Of a stretch of 64,000 nt of DNA, positions 12,253 to 23,625 are shown in pieces (the stretch's first letter is position 1; each line of letters opens with the position of its first letter). The DNA comes from Tamarix chinensis (lineage: Eukaryota > Streptophyta > Magnoliopsida > Caryophyllales > Tamaricaceae): assembly GCA_030549775.1 (NCBI GenBank), contig CM060181.1:31470753-31534752 (forward strand). The letters are read 5' to 3'. Position numbers and translations under genes: made by a program. Under the pieces are notes generated by a model. That model made no database searches, had not been told where the DNA came from, and saw only the letters and a program-made list of their open reading frames with translations.

Positions 12253-13020
12253 TTGGCAATTCAAGATGTCTATTCATCCAATGTATCAAGATGTGTAAAC
12301 TTTCAGGATGGTAGGATTTCTCGGATGAAGAGTCATGATTGTCACGTATTTATGCAAGATTTACTTCTACTGGCTTTTCGGGGTGTGTTAGCTGATAAGG
12401 TGCTTCAACCTTTAGTAGAGCTGAGTAGATATTTGAATCAACTATGTTCAATGATGTTAAATATTGATGTGTTGGAGCAAATGGAAAGAGATATAGCCAT
12501 CACCCTTTGTAAATTGGAATGGGTATTTGTTCCATCTTTTTTTGATGTGATGGTGCATCTAACTATGCACTTGGCTAGTGAAGCAAAGTTAGCAAGACCT
12601 GTGTCTTATCATTCGATGTGACACTTTGAAAGGTAATGTAAAGTTACAATATTTTAATATAATATATTTTGTAATGTAAATGTAAAATTGTGACTCTTTT
12701 CTTATTGTAGGGAAATGAGTACTTATAAATCGTTTGTAAGCAACAAAGCATGTCCAGAAGGGTTGATTGTAAAAAGTGAGATTGTAGATGAATGCCTTAT
12801 ATTTTTCTCACGGTATTTGAGTAAAATAGAGGCACAATTCAATCGTGAAGAGAGGAATGATGATGAGAATCACCCACTTTCCTACAGCTTATCTATTTTC
12901 TGTAAGTATGGTAAGCCATTAGGGAAGGCTGCACTTAAAGAGTTAAGCTTTAAAGATTGGGAGCAAGCACAATTGTACATTCTAATAAATTGTGAAGAAG
13001 TTCAACCATATTATGAGTAA
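12253..13020 (+). pseudogene. CACTA transposase C-terminal part (DUF4218 region) with an intron
   Basis: The stretch 12253-12621 reads MKSHDCHVFMQDLLLLAFRG and later FFDVMVHLTMHLASEAKLA, the standard signature of the TNP2/DUF4218 junction in plant CACTA proteins. After a stop at 12619 the frame continues HFER. A GT-AG intron then fits at 12633-12710 (78 bp), joining to EMSTYKSFVSNKACPEG and ADECL-like text (VDECLIFFSRYLS), the usual continuation of DUF4218. The last open segment ends at 13020. The good splice fit suggests the intron is original. The stop before it shows the gene is dead. Confidence 0.82.
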
Positions 13021-13265
13021 GTGAGATTATTTTAAATTTATATAGAATATTGAATATGTAAATAGGGATACAAAGATTAATAATTGTTCTTCATGATAGG
13101 AAGTATTTGAATCCCAATTAAGGATAACTTGTTGCTTTTGTTAAATGGTTTGAAAAAAGAGTAAGTGAACTAATAATCTATGTGACTTAAATAATAGAGC
13201 TATTACAGTAATAGCCTATGTCTTATGTTATTTCTTTTAATTTTTATGTAACATAGATAACAGAG

Positions 13266-14015
13266 TTGAGACATACCGGGGATGAAAGGATTACATATGA
13301 ACTATTATGTCTAGCTCGAGGTCCAATGAGAAATGTGCTTACATATGAGGAATATGTTGTGAATGGTTTTAGATTTCATACAAGAAAGAGCCAAAGAAGA
13401 AGGAAGACACAAAACAGTGGAGTAATGGTAAAAGGAGATGATGATAGTGGAGGTGTGGATTTTTATGGGTTATTAGAGAAGGTGATTGTGTTGGAATACA
13501 ACCCTATCAAAAATTGTGGTAGTCCTACTATCATTATTTTTAGATGTGAATGGTTCAATGTATAGGATAAGAGGATGGGAGTAAAGAGAGATGATAAATA
13601 TGGAATTACCCATGTTAATGTTAACTGTAGGTTAAGATATAATGAGCCTTTTGCACTAGCCTCTCAAGTAGGGTAAGTTTTTTATGTAAAGGCCCATAAA
13701 GAACCTCAATTGAGGATAGTTGTTAAAATAAGTCCTCAAAATCATCTTGATTTTCCTATTGTTGAGGACATTGATGATAATAGTGAACCTTCAAATGCAA
13801 AATGGGAGAATGAGATGACTACTACGATTTCTGATATGCAAGATTTAAATTGGGATGAACTTCCTTTGCTACATGATGATATTGAACCTACTTTGGTTGA
13901 TATTTGTGACATTAGAGGGGTTATGAATAATGAGGAGGAGGAGGAGGGCCTTGAAGATGAAAATGGTGAAGTTAATTACTATTCAGATTTAGAATCAGAT
14001 GAAGATATTACATGA
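13266..14015 (+). pseudogene. DUF4216-containing CACTA protein remnant
   Basis: The reading frame at 13266-13565 contains ELLCLARGPMRNVLTYEEYV, VNGFRFHT, VDFYGLLEKVIVLEY and FRCEWFNV, the conserved order of the DUF4216 domain that follows DUF4218 in plant CACTA polyproteins. A stop at 13563 is followed in the same style by DKRMGVKRDDKYGITHVNVN and a FxLASQVG-like phrase. Then comes an acidic tail (13710-14015) rich in Asp/Glu with the run NNEEEEEGLEDENGE. The acidic tail is typical of the end of these proteins. Function of the domain is unknown in general. Confidence 0.8.
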
Positions 14016-15240
14016 TATTATTTTAGTTTTCCTTCAAAGTTGAAGGTGATGGTGATAAATTTCCAAATGATATAATTTTTGTGTCCTAATTTATTTAATT
14101 ATGATATCAATCAATTTATTTTATTGTTGTTAGATTTGGCATGTTAATGGCATCTAATCTTTCATCATCACAAGCTATGGAGCATGTAAATCAGGAGACT
14201 TGACCGGATGACCATGATAAACGATCTAAAACTTAGCCAATCATATGACATATAGGCAACGTCATCGGTTTCAACAATCATTGATAACATATTATACAAT
14301 TTGATTTTATTGATACCATTATCCTTTTTGGTACCTTGTTAATACCTTCCAAAGTTTATGTGCATATTTGAGAATATAATAATCTATGAAGTTTGTTGTG
14401 TCTATTGGATGCTAACATGCCCTGTATAACTAGCTATAGAATAATCTGATGTTTGGGAAGGCTAAGAACATCCTTTACCTATAACTAGATAAATGCTTCT
14501 GTTCTTCAGATGGTCATTGTTGCAGAATTCATTCGCACATGTAAATCAATATTCATATTTAACATATTCATGATAAGAAGTGTCCAATTTCCTCTTTTGG
14601 TGACTGTGTCAAGTTTCATTACTCAAATTTACTATTTATTAATGCGAACTTCAAGTAGTATAATTGGAAATTAATTTTATGTATCTCTTGTAATTGAATT
14701 AGAAATCTAATGTACAAGAGGTATGAGGTGTGTCGAAAATACATAACGCAAAAATTTAATTTTTTTGTGATATGGCTTACAAATTATTTTAATTGAAGGA
14801 ATGTGGCCAATTATAAATAGATACCATTGCATATCTCTTTATAATCTTAATTTATATTTTTTTTTATTTCATGAATTACAAATTAACTTGAAGAATTTTT
14901 TGTGGCGCTACAATATACTTGATGAAGCTGAATATGTAGAACTGTAGATAACTTTATCCATTTTTTGGTGGTCTTTCAAACTAGATAGCATAATTGATTT
15001 TTGTGGTACCCATTAGGCATGACTTTTTCCAATTTGTATATCGCGGTGTCATATACTTTGACATTTGAATGTCATTTGTTTTTAGACAATGATATCGTAA
15101 TCTATGCATAGTGTGAATGATATATGATTGTATAGGGTAATGAAATATGGCGGAGTATCTATATGAATGATACTACATTACAACATAATCTATTATTATG
15201 AATACATAATACCGATCTTTGGGCTACAAAATATTTGTGT
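14016..15240. other. CACTA 3' interior, non-coding
   Basis: AT-rich sequence without readable domains lying between the last CACTA coding remnant and the right subterminal repeats. Confidence 0.5.
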
Positions 15241-15612
15241 AGCTTGAAAGAAAGACTAGGAATTGATTTTGTTGCAAAACAAGCAATAGGGCCACAAATA
15301 AAACAGGTTTGTTGCACAAAAGTGGGTATAGGAAATAAAAAATATTCGTCGTACAAAAGAAGTTTAGGAAGACAAAACATATATGTCGCACAAAGGAGGT
15401 TTAGGGTGACAAAACATATCCATCGTAAAAAAGAGGTTTAGGAAGACCAAAAATATTCGTTGCACAAAAAGAGGTTTAGGGCAACAAAATTTTCTTTTTG
15501 TCTCCCTAAGCAAGGGCTTGTGGCAAAAAATTGTGACGAAATTTTTTTGTAGCCTAAAGTTTGGGCAACAATTTTTTTTTCTTAGGTGACGAAATAATTT
15601 GTTTCCCAAAGG
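15240..15612. repeat. CACTA right subterminal repeats
   Basis: Tandemly arranged, diverged units of about 33 bases, AAAAATATTCGTCGTACAAA followed by GAGGTTTAGGG(C/T)(A/G)ACAAAA, recur at about 15340-15490. GGCAACAA / GTGACGAAAT motifs follow to 15600. They mirror the left end in content, as expected of CACTA subterminal sites. Confidence 0.75.
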
Positions 15613-15628
15613 ATTATTTCTTATTGTG
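15613..15628 (-). repeat. CACTA right terminal inverted repeat
   Basis: Reverse-complemented, this reads CACAATAAGAAATAAT, imperfectly matching the left end. It is followed by the TGA target duplication at 15629-15631. Confidence 0.85.
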
Positions 15629-15631
15629 TGA

Positions 15632-16049
15632 TGAGAAACAAAATGAGAAGTAAGTTTGTCGATGCTCTATAATTTCTTAGTTATTGTATATGGGGCATGC
15701 CAATGCTTAATTAGACCAGATATAGGTTAACATCTCTTCCACTTCTAAGCTGAATCTAAGATGTGTGGGGGGGAGTTGTTAGTTATTTGTTCAAACTACT
15801 AAGTTGACAATCTTCAATCCTTTTTTTTCACCATTTTAGCCCTTCATTTTTTCATTATTCTACTCTTCACTTCTCTTTTCTCTCTTTTCCTTCAACAATC
15901 TTCAATATTCATTTGACTTAATTTTCAATATAATAATTACGAAAGAAGATAACAATAGTAATTATTATTTTAGGCAAAAAGAGCTTGACAAAATAATAAT
16001 TTTTTTACTCCCAAAATGGCAAGAAAGTGCAAGCATAAGACCAAAGATC
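15632..16049. other. Flanking DNA containing a short outlier of the segmental duplication
   Basis: About 80 bases at 15690-15770 (ATTAGACCAGATATAGG, then CTAAGCTGAATCTAAG) match 40230-40310 upstream of the eIF3G gene (ATTAGACTAGATATGGG, CTAAGCTGAATCTATG). This suggests that copy A of the duplication once began here and was split by the LINE at 16050-20695. The rest is AT/CT-rich with no gene. Confidence 0.6.
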
Positions 16050-16067
16050 AAAACAAAGGAAAGTAGT

Positions 16068-19000
16068 CTAAACTAGACTGTTTATATGAGACATTAACGC
16101 GTTATAAGATTTATAATGAGACACACTAGTGATACGAGTAGCTAACTCTCTAATTATATTGCGAGAGATGGGATAAAAGTCACAAGTTTTTTGGTGATAA
16201 ATCCTTTGGTTTATTTCATGCCATAAATAATAGGTAGTGGAAGCAAAAAGAAACCGAAGTACCATTCTCCTAATAGCCAAACCACATTCCCCTCTTTGCA
16301 TCCATCTGAATACATCATAAAAAGTATAAACATTGTGAGTACACCTGAACCTTTTAGTAATTAGTGGCCACACCTAACAAATAAAGGACAATCAAAATAA
16401 AGGTGTTTCATAGTTCCATTAAAGGAGTCACACAACATATATAGTCTATCAACCTCCATTCCCATGTTATTCCACCTATCTTTGGTGAAAAGCCAATTCT
16501 ATATAGTAAACCAAAGATGAATTTGTTGCCAGGGAAGAGAAATTGAGTTCCATATCATATTATGCCCAAGTAACTATGTTTTCACAAGGTCGTACCATAT
16601 CATAGGCCTGTGCAATGGAATAATCATCCCTCCTACATAGAATCCCAAATGTGCTGAGGTTTAACATAGTTGGGAATATCTCCTTAAGCTTCAGAATTCT
16701 TTGAAGGCACCACGTTGTCATAGAAAGGATGGGTTTAGTCTAGAGGTCAACCCCTTGATGAAATATGAATGTACCCACCTCACCCATAATATGTCCTTCT
16801 TGCACATTAGATTCCATAGAAGGCGTCCTAGTGCTACAATATTCCACCATTCCAAATCTAACAAACCTAAGCCGCCTTCTTTCTCAGGTATGCATATGTG
16901 ATTCTATACAACGGGGCATTTCTTGGTGGTGTTATGTTTTCCAAACCATAAAAAAGACCAGTACTTGGCATTAATATCATAAACGATCTTCTTTGGAATC
17001 AGGCACATAAGGCTCTAGTAAGCTTGGATCCCAAAAGGCACTAATTTCACCAATTGGTGGCGTCTTGCATAGTTGAGATACCTTGTACTCCAAGGTTGTA
17101 GCCTAGTGGTGAATTTATCAAGTAATTCTTGATATTCCCGTGCTTTAAGTGTACTCCCTATAAGAGGAAGTCTCAGATACCGAACCGACAGTGATCCAGA
17201 TGGGATGTGTAATTGATCAAATAAGATATGTTAGTTATGTTCCTCAACTACAACTCCATAATAGATAGAGCTTTTATTAGCATTCAATTACAACCCTAAA
17301 ATATCAGAAAAATGGAGGAAGGTGTTATATAATACAAGAACAAATGGAACATCACCTCAGCTAAAAAAGAGCAGATCATCTATGAATAGAAGGGATACTG
17401 GCTTAACTCTCTTGCACTTCGTATGAAGGTGAAAAGAAGGATTGGTCCATAAAGTGCTAAGTAGCCTATTAAGGTACTCCTTAATAATAACATATAGGTA
17501 GGGTGATATTGGATCACCTTGCCTTAGACCCTTATGTGCATTAAAAGGTGGGTGTAGCACGCCATTAAGTAATAGAGAGTACCTAACAGTGGTCACATAA
17601 GTCATGTGGAGTTTGACAAAATGAATGGGAAATGAAGAGCAAGATTCATCTTCTCTAAAAAAAATTCCTAGCTTACGGATTCATAGGCTTTCTTTATATC
17701 TAGCTTCAACATATAGCGGGGAGAGAGGTGTTTATTATTGTAGCCATTAATTAACTATGAAGCCATAAGTATATTATCTCCAATGTGTCTCCCTGATATG
17801 AACGCAACTTGGGCTTCTTCAACCAAACTCGATATCCAAGGTTTAATTCTCTAGGTTAAAACTTTAGCAATGAGTTTGTAGAGAGTGTTATAATAAGCAA
17901 TAGGCTTATAGTCTCCGGGTGTCTCAGCATTTGGAAAGTTAGGAATGACATTAAGAGTTCTTATGTTATTAGCACTCGGTAGGTCCCTAGAGATAAAGAA
18001 ATCTCAAATGGAGTGGCAAAAATCCTTTCCAATAATACTCCATATGGCCTTGAAGAAAAAAGCATTAAGCCCATCCAGCCTAGGGGCTTTTTTATTACCC
18101 ATAGAGAAGAGAGCATTCTTCACCTCTTCCATAGAGATAGGTTTTAGAAGGCTAAGAGAAGCATCCTTAGGTAGTTTAGGACCAAGATTAACTTCCTCAT
18201 TAGAGAAACTCCCTGAAGTGATTGTTGTGGTACCTTATAGCTTCATATAATAATCTTGAAAGACTTGGAAAATGCCTTGTTGCATATTATAGGTCACACA
18301 TGATCATATGTATAAGATTTGAGCATTGTCATCCCTTCACAATAAAGTGAAAGTACGTTGAGTTGCTATCCCCCAATTTGAGCTAGTTTAATCTTGATCT
18401 TCATGCATAAAAACTTTCCTAGCAACTAACAAGGAATTACAGTTTCTGGCAGCACTACTATTCAGTTTGGATAATCTCTGAATTAAGAGGTGATGTAGCA
18501 AGTTTATATTGAATCTCTGCTAAAGTGTGTCGGGTCTTTTGCACCTGTTGTGATGTATCGCTAAACTTCTGCATGTTGAGCTATCTTAGGGGTGATTTTA
18601 ACATTCAAATTTTATACCATATCTCTTGGAGAGGAGAGCATCGCACACTAGTCTTCCAGGAAGTTGTAACTAGTCGCATAAAATCTAAATCTTGCACCCA
18701 CATATTGTAGAAACAAAATGGTTTTGGCCCTTGTTAGGGCAAAGGTTTAATTACTAAAGTCATGGAGGCATGGTTTGATGTCATAGGAGCATGAAAATGT
18801 GCAGTCGAGCCACCATATACTCCAGACCACCTCTAATTACATAACACTCAATCCAATTTGCAAGCTATCAAGTGTTGAGCATCTTATCTGTTCGTCCATG
18901 TGAAAAACACTTTAGTATATTTTAGATCTTCAACCTATATATAGTCTAGATAATTATGAAATTCTAGAGATTCATTCTCTTACCACAAGCCCTAGAGCTT

Positions 19001-19444
19001 CTCTTGAGTAGTTAGGACCACATTAAAATCATTCAAGATGATCCATGGTGCATGTTGGATTTGATTCAGCTATAACAAATGCTATAGTTCTTTATGTTGA
19101 GTGGCATTATTACTAGCATAAATGATAGCAACATAAAATACCTCATGACCTGTATGATTCTTAACTTTATAAAGTATAGCTTGATCATACATAGCAATTG
19201 TCAATACAAACAAATCATTGGGAGACTATCCACACCTAGCATGCCCACTAGGGTGATGCTGAGAATTAATGACCTAATTCCAGCCTAGAAGTAAAGTTTT
19301 TTTGAATTTTTTCTATATTCTAATTTTTTACTTTAGTCTCCACTAAACCAACCAGAGATAGTTTTTTTCCCTAACCCAAGTCCTAACTCCACAGTGTTTA
19401 CGACGATCATCGAGCCCCCTCATATTCCAATATTCAATCTTCAT
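16068..19444 (-). pseudogene. LINE ORF2 remnant: AP-endonuclease, reverse transcriptase, zf-RVT
   Basis: The start at 19444 reads MKIEYWNMRGLDDRRKH, the first strand of the endonuclease, with a VETK catalytic-glutamate motif shortly after. The reverse transcriptase is most readable at 17357-17605, where the template-grip motif HKGLRQGDPISPYLYVI is followed by the FIDDLLFFS catalytic box (FADD in active elements). The C-terminal block 16068-16373 (KRFRCTHNVYTFYDVF, RRMVLRFLFASTTYYLWHE) matches the region following the zf-RVT zinc fingers that ends most plant LINE ORF2 proteins. Many stops and shifts make it non-functional. The enzyme would perform target-primed reverse transcription. Confidence 0.87.
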
Positions 19445-19479
19445 TTTAAGTGGATGTCAAATTGAGGAAGATATCCTTC

Positions 19480-20690
19480 ATCAACCAACCTTCGACCTCG
19501 AATAATCTGTGTCCAGGGAAAACCATTGTCTTTAAGTTCATTTAGTATCTCATTACCCAGCAAATAATCAAAGGAAGTCTTATGAACATCACTTTGAGGA
19601 GGGGAACTTTGAGTAGATGGACAAGGGAAAACACCAAGGGAGGGATCTACATAACATAGACTGATAGAACTATTATTATTATGTATGGCACTTGGTAGTT
19701 AAGAAGTAGTAGCATTTGTTCAACCATCCTTAACAATAACCCAACATTTCTTTGGTGGCTACACACATCTGCATTGATGAGTAAAATCACCTAAAGAGTT
19801 ACAATGGAGACAAAAGCTAGGTTTCCATTCATATTGAACCCTCTATTTTACTATGCATAATGGAGTCTTAATCGTAACGAAATCAGGGGGTGGTACGATG
19901 AATGTCAACTTCAATCAATACTCTAGCATAGGAAATTCTATCCCTCCTAGCCGTAACACCATCCATTCCAAGTGGCTTACCAATAATACTTGCAAGTTTA
20001 CTCAAGTAACTAATAGACAATAAGTGCAATGGTAGTCCCAAAAATTGAACACGTGTATGAACAACTTGGAACTCCGTAGGATCAAACTAGAAATTTTGAT
20101 GTCATTGCACTAATAGCAAGGGCCGACTAAGGATATTGTCCAATATGATGATTTAGAATGTGTTGACATTCCTTTTCTTATCTCAATTCAAACAGAAAGT
20201 ATCCATCCTCATGAAAGTGAATTTTTGGTCCTCCTATGGCTGACCAATGAGCACGAATGAAATACTACATCTGGGAGAAACTTTGTCTGGCACCAAAGAC
20301 ATACGTAACCAAAGTATATTTCCGCCATTTGGCCTCTTCCTCTGCGTCTTTGGCATCAATCGTAGCAACAACAACCCTGTCATGTATATTAGGGGCTTCA
20401 AAGTGGAGTTGAACAAGATAATCAGGATTTCTAGTTTACATAAGTTTATCCTTCCACGATACACCAACATCTTGGGATTGCTTAGGGTTTGAATGATCTG
20501 TATCGGATTCACGTAGCCTTGTGTCTGTAATATTCATAATTTGTATAGGCTCTAGTGGAATCTGCACATCCTAAAGAAGGTTACATTTCGCATCGCTGTG
20601 GATCGATGCTTCGCCATGATTCGCTACATGGAAATAATGCGACTTTATATTTTGGGGCACTGGGTCAAACTTCAACATATCTTTTGACAT
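19480..20690 (-). pseudogene. LINE ORF1 remnant with DUF4283 and degenerate zinc knuckle
   Basis: Beginning at ATG 20690 (MSKDMLKFDP), the frame contains VSWKDKLM and, at about 20270-20160, a FIRAHWSAIGGPKIHF and EDGYFLFELR stretch typical of DUF4283 at the start of plant LINE ORF1. Near 19790-19840 it reads RVQYEWKPSFCLHCNSLGDF and then HQC. This is the LINE zinc knuckle in which the usual His of the GH pair is replaced by Asp, so the CCHC site is lost. In-frame stops occur after DKLM and before YFIRA. The protein would have bound element RNA. Confidence 0.8.
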
Positions 20691-20903
20691 GATACTAATT
20701 GGAGTTAGTGGGGGTAACTTTCCCGACTGTGAGAGTGAACGTTTTTATTTTATGTTATTACAATAGTGTTGAAATATTAATATAATAGTGTTTAGATTTC
20801 TATTTTGGAAATATAATATTATACACAATTTTTTTTGTGCCACAAATATAACATTATAAGTATAAATTTATAGGGAATAATCTCATAAATATTTTGATAC
20901 AAT

Positions 20904-20928
20904 GCTTCTTCTTCTTCTTCTTCTTCTT
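20904..20928. repeat. (TTC)n microsatellite
   Basis: Eight uninterrupted CTT/TTC units. The equivalent place in copy B (about 40545) has only an ordinary T-rich stretch, so the expansion happened in copy A. Confidence 0.93.
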
Positions 20929-21647
20929 TTTTAATTTTGAGTAGTTTAAATTAAAGAGAATATATTTAAAACAATTTAAATGATTGAACAAAAATTGAGT
21001 TATGTCCAAAAATACCACCAATTACACCACTACATAGTTATCGTGTTATTTCTAATCGCTGGACTTTTTAGGCATCATCAGCTTAGTGATATTATTATTT
21101 CCGTTCTTTTTTTCAAGTGGTGTGCTCTAATTTTATTTTAGGTAACTTTTTAAGAATAAAAATTCCTATAATCCATAAGAACATTTATTAGGATGAGGTG
21201 ATGGAAAAAGACCCAGGTACTGTGACTACTGTCGCACCGGTATAAATGGTAATAAAATTAAACATTAGAAATTTGGAGCTCTACGGTTATATGGAACTTC
21301 AAGCCCTAATGATCTCTATAAATGAACTCCTACATTTTTAGTTAGGAGGATCGCAACACCCGGCTACTTTGATTGGAAAATCATGTTCAGAGTCTATTTG
21401 GATAATCATATTATCCGATGATATATACTTCATCTTCTATTATTTTTATATTCTTATCCACCCATTATCTATATACTTGTTTATTATCTAATAATATAAA
21501 CTTTACAATTTTATTTATTTATTTCAATTAGGATAATTTACCAAATAATTACTTCATCCATTTATACACAAATAATTTATACTTATTAAACTCTATACCA
21601 CATTATTATTTTTAAATCAGATATTTTATTACAAGAGTCTCTAAGTG

Positions 21648-22372
21648 TAGGGTTGTTCATGTTATCTGATATCTGCTTATTTGATCCAATATCTGAAGCG
21701 ATCCGATCCGAAAAAGTAAATAACCGATCCGATTTTTTTTTCAAATCAAATATCTGATCCGGTCAACGAAAAGTAAAAAAAAAACAAATATCCGACCCGA
21801 CAAATACAAATAATATCCGATCCGAAGAAAAATATTTATACATTTTTTATAATTTTTTATTTTATATATAATTGTATATAAATAACTTTATATGTGTCTG
21901 TGTATAATTTTTACTTACTTTATTTATTATTTGAGGAAAATTTTAATTTAATTGAAATTATATTTTTAATACAATCCATTTTTAGATATTTATAAAAATA
22001 AAAATAAAAATACTCTGCATACCAATAGACTCCATCCACTCCTTTCTTATTTTAGTTTTAACATTAGATATTTGTTGAGTAAGTCGGATATTTGCTAAGC
22101 GAATCGGATATTTGCTCACCATTCGCTCAACAAATCGGATAATATGAAATATATTTGTCATTTGGTAATTTTTTATATTTGAAATTGTATTAGGATAATA
22201 TCGGTTATATTTGATATCCGATGATATCTAATTCGAAAATTTAAATATCCGATCTTTCGGATATCCGAAGTTTCAAATCAAATATTAAATATCATTTTTA
22301 GATATCCGAAATTTTAAATATCCGACAATTAAATATTCAAAATATTGAATATTTGAACCGTGAATAACCCTG
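21648..22372. mobile_element. Non-autonomous hAT-like element (about 725 bp)
   Basis: The left end TAGGGTTGTTCATG and the reverse complement of the right end, CAGGGTTATTCACG, form imperfect terminal inverted repeats. Flanking 8-mers TCTAAGTG (21640-21647) and TCAAAGTG (22373-22380) agree at 7 of 8 positions, fitting the 8-bp target duplication of hAT elements. The interior carries many copies of GGATATCCGA / GATCCGATCCG-like motifs in both orientations (about 21700-21830 and 22080-22330), as in the subterminal repeats of Ac-like elements. It has no coding capacity. Duplication copy B at 41399-41420 shows the uninterrupted site. Confidence 0.88.
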
Positions 22373-22380
22373 TCAAAGTG

Positions 22381-23625
22381 GGCCGAAGAGCAACAATATA
22401 AGGCATGCGAGTGCTGAGCTGCCCTCGTGTTCTAAAATATTAATTTATTTACAATGTTTCTCATATCTGTCACTATGAACAAGCGCTACTTTTGTTGTAC
22501 CCTAGATATAGAGTTCGCCTAAACACATCCAGGCCGTTGAAATGGAGGCGCATCCGTGCATGGGAAATGTAAAATTTGAGTTACAAGTTTGTTCTTCCTT
22601 TCAGGATGCACCTCGCTATTATTTTGGCATTTTTCTCTGTGACTGATTTGCACTCCATCAAATTATTTATATGTAGGACTCATACATATATGTTAGAAAT
22701 GGCAGTAAAAATGTTCAAAATGGTTTGACTGTAACTACAGCATTACTCTTTTGCTTCCCTGAATGATGGCGAAGTTTTGTGCCTCAAGATAATTGGAGTA
22801 GAAAATATGGTTTGCCTTTCCCATTTGCTTCCTTCTGTTTGGGCCCCCATACATCTGCATTATCAGTGATTCAGTTGTAACAGTTAATGCCTAAATTAGA
22901 ATTTGAATGTCCTATTCCCTTTAATTTATTTTTAGGGTCAGTTTGCAAAAAGGCAGAGTAGAGCGAGGGTTGAGGCTCTGGACTGGAGTGGCTGCAGAAG
23001 CCATGCAGCTCTCAGTGTAACTCCGAATAGCCATGCCCGCCAGAGACGGAGCTTATCGTGATGACAAGTCTTCAGGTGCAAATCGGTTTTGCGAAGCACT
23101 GAGAGCGGTCCGATCAAATTAAAGCACGATGGCTTTGTAGCAGTGAAGTGATACAAGAGTATATTCGGACAGGAGACGTCCTACTTTTATGTGCCTCATG
23201 GTACAACTGCTAGAGGATGAAGAAACAAAAGCGATCCGATAGCAGTTCTCTCTTAACTCTGAATGATTGCAGCTGATCTTCATAATCACTCTTGTAAGTT
23301 GTATACGCTTTACATGATAACTAATCAGCATCATCACCTACTTGTGCCGCAATTTTCTGTCCTCATTTGGCTGCAAGCAATTCAAACTTCCCTTGCTGAA
23401 AACAAATTAACAGGAACATGTAGAAGGCAATGCAGTAAGAAGTACAGTTCATATTAGTCACTGGAAAAGCATAAGACAAATAAATGGGCTTTTAGGTTTG
23501 TTGTTAATTTGATGTGTTCGAACTGTATAACATATAATCAGTTGAGTTCCAATAAGCATTCTCAGATGAGAAGCCTTCATGCGGTAAACACAAATAATAT
23601 ACCATGAACGTATTACAGATACAGC
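22381..23625. other. Copy A spacer downstream of the PPR fragment
   Basis: Non-coding sequence homologous to 41410-42763. Within it, 22945-23120 corresponds to 42130-42265, with A retaining about 45 bases (TCAGGTGCAAATCGG to GATCAAATT) that B lacks. No domain is recognised in any frame. It may include the 3' flank of the ancestral PPR gene. Confidence 0.6.

Larger units (their letters stand above)
8084..15628 (+). mobile_element. Complete CACTA (En/Spm-type) DNA transposon, inactive
   Basis: The left terminus reads CACAACAAGAAAAG and the right terminus, read on minus, reads CACAATAAGAAATAATCC: imperfect terminal inverted repeats of the CACTA class with A in place of T at the fourth base. Both ends are flanked by the same trinucleotide TGA (8081-8083 and 15629-15631), the 3-bp target duplication expected of this superfamily. 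Both subterminal regions carry many copies of a GGGCAACAAAAT / TTGTTGCCC motif. The interior holds remnants of a TNP2 transposase and DUF4218/DUF4216 domains on plus. All are interrupted, so the copy cannot move by itself. Confidence 0.9.
16050..20695 (-). mobile_element. Near full-length but degenerate LINE, minus strand
   Basis: On the minus strand the order is ORF1 (from 20690), a short spacer, ORF2 starting at 19444 with an AP-endonuclease, reverse transcriptase near 18200-17300, and a zf-RVT C-terminal region ending at 16068. About 4.6 kb in this order is the length of a complete plant L1-type element. Stops and frameshifts run throughout. It lies inside the footprint of duplication copy A (homology is found at 15690-15770 and again from about 20735), so it was probably inserted after the duplication. 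I could not identify its target duplication with confidence. Confidence 0.88.
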
